Shown here in pieces: positions 62,972 to 64,000 of a stretch of 64,000 nucleotides of DNA. This stretch comes from Mycobacterium sp. IS-836 (lineage in GTDB: Bacteria; Actinomycetota; Actinomycetes; Mycobacteriales; Mycobacteriaceae). Position 1 is the stretch's first letter; every line of letters begins with the position of its first letter. Below the pieces are notes generated by a model. It ran no database searches. It was not told the DNA's origin and worked only from the letters and a program-made list of their open reading frames with translations. Where the stretch lies: the NCBI RefSeq assembly GCF_001954275.1, contig NZ_MBEU01000002.1:149710-213709 (forward strand), in the 5' to 3' direction. A program made the translations under genes and the position numbers.

Positions 62972-63837
62972 CGACGAGCGGAGTAGTTCGCGCCCGCTTC
63001 CCGCGGTTGGCCGCCAACCTTAGTCGCGTCGGTGGCTTCACCACCGGGTCACTTGACGAAGCCGGAAAGCTGGGCTGGTTCGCGGTAATCGGCGGTCGCG
63101 GCATGGGCTGGGCGCTGACCCGTTACCGCAAGGAAATCTTGCGGCTGATCGCCCAGGTCGGCATGGGCACCGGCGCCATGGCCGTCGTCGGCGGCACCGC
63201 GGTGATCATCTCCTTCGTGACGCTATCCGCCGGCTCGCTGGTCGCCCTTCAGGGTTTCGCGTCGCTGAGCCAAATCGGTATCCAGGCCCTCCTCGGATTC
63301 GTCGCCGCGCTCATCAACGTGCGTCTTGTGGCCCCCGTCGTCTCCGGCGTTGTGCTGGCGGCCACGGTCGGTGCCGGCGCCACCGCGGAACTGGGCGCCA
63401 TGCGGATCAGCGAGGAGATCGACGCGCTGGAGGTCATGGGGATCGATTCGGTGGCATACCTGGTCTCCACCCGGGCGCTGGCCGGGCTGGTGGTCATCAT
63501 CCCGCTGTACTCGTTGGGGCTGATCATGTCCTTCCTGTCTCCGGCCGTCGTCACCACGGTGCTGTACGGACAGGCCACCGGAACTTATGAGCACTACTTC
63601 CGGACGTTCTTGCGTCCCAATGACGTGTTCTGGTCGTTCGGCGAGGTCATCATCATGGCGGGGGTTGTGATGCTCACCCATTGCTACTACGGGTACAACG
63701 CCAGCGGCGGACCGGTCGGGGTCGGCGAGGCCGTCGGGCGGTCCATGCGCTTCTCGCTCGTCTCGGTGAATGTCATCGTCCTGTTGGCCGAAATGGCGCT
63801 CTACGGCGTCAACCCGAACTTCGCTTTCACGGTGTAG
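62968..63837 (+). CDS. yrbE1B: YrbE1B, ABC permease of the Mce1 lipid transporter
   Basis: A 289-residue MlaE-type permease, the same length as Rv0168. The coupling loop AELGAMRISEEIDALEVMGIDS is at about residues 140-161, and it has several membrane helices. Partner of YrbE1A. ATG 62968 is fixed by ATGA overlap. The mce1A gene starts five bases after its stop. Confidence 0.96.
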   Translation: MTTSGVVRARFPRLAANLSRVGGFTTGSLDEAGKLGWFAVIGGRGMGWALTRYRKEILRLIAQVGMGTGAMAVVGGTAVIISFVTLSAGSLVALQGFASLSQIGIQALLGFVAALINVRLVAPVVSGVVLAATVGAGATAELGAMRISEEIDALEVMGIDSVAYLVSTRALAGLVVIIPLYSLGLIMSFLSPAVVTTVLYGQATGTYEHYFRTFLRPNDVFWSFGEVIIMAGVVMLTHCYYGYNASGGPVGVGEAVGRSMRFSLVSVNVIVLLAEMALYGVNPNFAFTV

Positions 63838-63842
63838 CTGCC

Positions 63843-64000
63843 ATGACAACTCCGCGATTGAAGGTCAACAAGCCGCCGACGCGCCCTTACAAGTTGGTCG
63901 GTGTGGCGGTCTTGTTGATTGCGGCGTTGGTGTTGTGGTTGGTGTATCTGCAGTTTCGGGGGGATTTCACGGAGAAGACGCCGGTGACGATGTTGTCGTC
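63843..64000 (+). CDS. mce1A: Mce1A, N-terminal part (cut by window end)
   Basis: The first 52 codons of Mce1A (Rv0169) are present: a short basic start MTTPRLKVNKPPTRPYKLVG, one hydrophobic helix (about residues 20-37) acting as signal anchor, then LQFRGDFTEKTPVTMLS, the opening strand of the MCE domain. The periplasmic protein would form part of the lipid-conducting Mce1 complex. The rest lies beyond 64000. Confidence 0.95.
   Translation, partial: MTTPRLKVNKPPTRPYKLVGVAVLLIAALVLWLVYLQFRGDFTEKTPVTMLS

Overview
The window is high-GC actinobacterial DNA from a mycobacterium, most likely a slow-growing nontuberculous species. Evidence: a PE family gene, a PtpB-type phosphatase, a TAT-exported F420 enzyme, the start of an mce1 operon, and gene order that follows M. 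tuberculosis Rv0130 to Rv0169. That comparison is from memory of the H37Rv map, not from an alignment.

Layout. 1-1488: end of an ABC exporter gene, its MarR regulator and a metallophosphoesterase. 1527-5213: Rv0130-Rv0133 block (htdZ, fadE1, fgd2, GNAT). 5218-11341: accessory block with a TetR regulator, a ferredoxin-reductase/acyl desaturase pair, a DUF1214 protein with its TetR, and a sulfotransferase. 11363-26849: Rv0134-Rv0148 block (ephF, TOBE protein, TetR, cyp138, msrA, SnoaL, epimerase, DUF427, HhH glycosylase-like, CLC, TetR, two SAM methyltransferases, aldehyde dehydrogenase, SDR), with dps and a pirin added. 26851-33345: ptbB, fadE2, DUF1348, pntAa-pntAb-pntB, a 41-residue protein and a TetR. 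33349-36235: accessory redox and ArsR genes. 36277-41194: PE-PPE lipase-like gene, two dehydrogenases and the Rv0161 oxidoreductase. 41191-57107: a large accessory island. 57128-64000: hydroxyacid-oxoacid transhydrogenase, Rv0163/Rv0164 homologues, mce1R, fadD5, yrbE1A, yrbE1B and the start of mce1A.

The most unusual part is the island at 41191-57107. It carries a TetR regulator, two thioesterases, an SMP-30 lactonase, an F420 oxidoreductase, an acyl-CoA dehydrogenase and a CoA-transferase. These precede a nine-gene, mostly overlapping run: unknown protein, NIPSNAP-like protein, P450, Zn-alcohol dehydrogenase, HpcH/HpaI aldolase, SnoaL-like protein, SDR, Baeyer-Villiger monooxygenase and HSL-type esterase. 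The order suggests hydroxylation, oxidation to a ketone, oxygen insertion, ester or lactone opening, then CoA-dependent breakdown of an unidentified cyclic or branched substrate. A 29-bp element with sharply conserved ends occurs four times, only in this island, next to the TetR gene, the SMP-30 gene, a decayed SRPBCC gene and the head of the P450/BVMO run. It looks like the operator or promoter of one regulon.

Regulatory DNA is readable. Paired palindromes lie at several regulator/target junctions: TTTAGC-N4-GCTAAA twice in tandem, GGTAC-N6-GTACC twice, and FabR/DesT-like sites at the desaturase locus. About a dozen genes have a TANNNT -10 box ending 6 to 9 bases before the start codon, which predicts leaderless mRNAs and settles several start sites. 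Three long intergenic palindromes share arm sequence and may be one dispersed repeat family. I saw no tRNA, rRNA, transposase, CRISPR array or phage gene. The only gap over 300 bases without an intact gene is 43442-43810.
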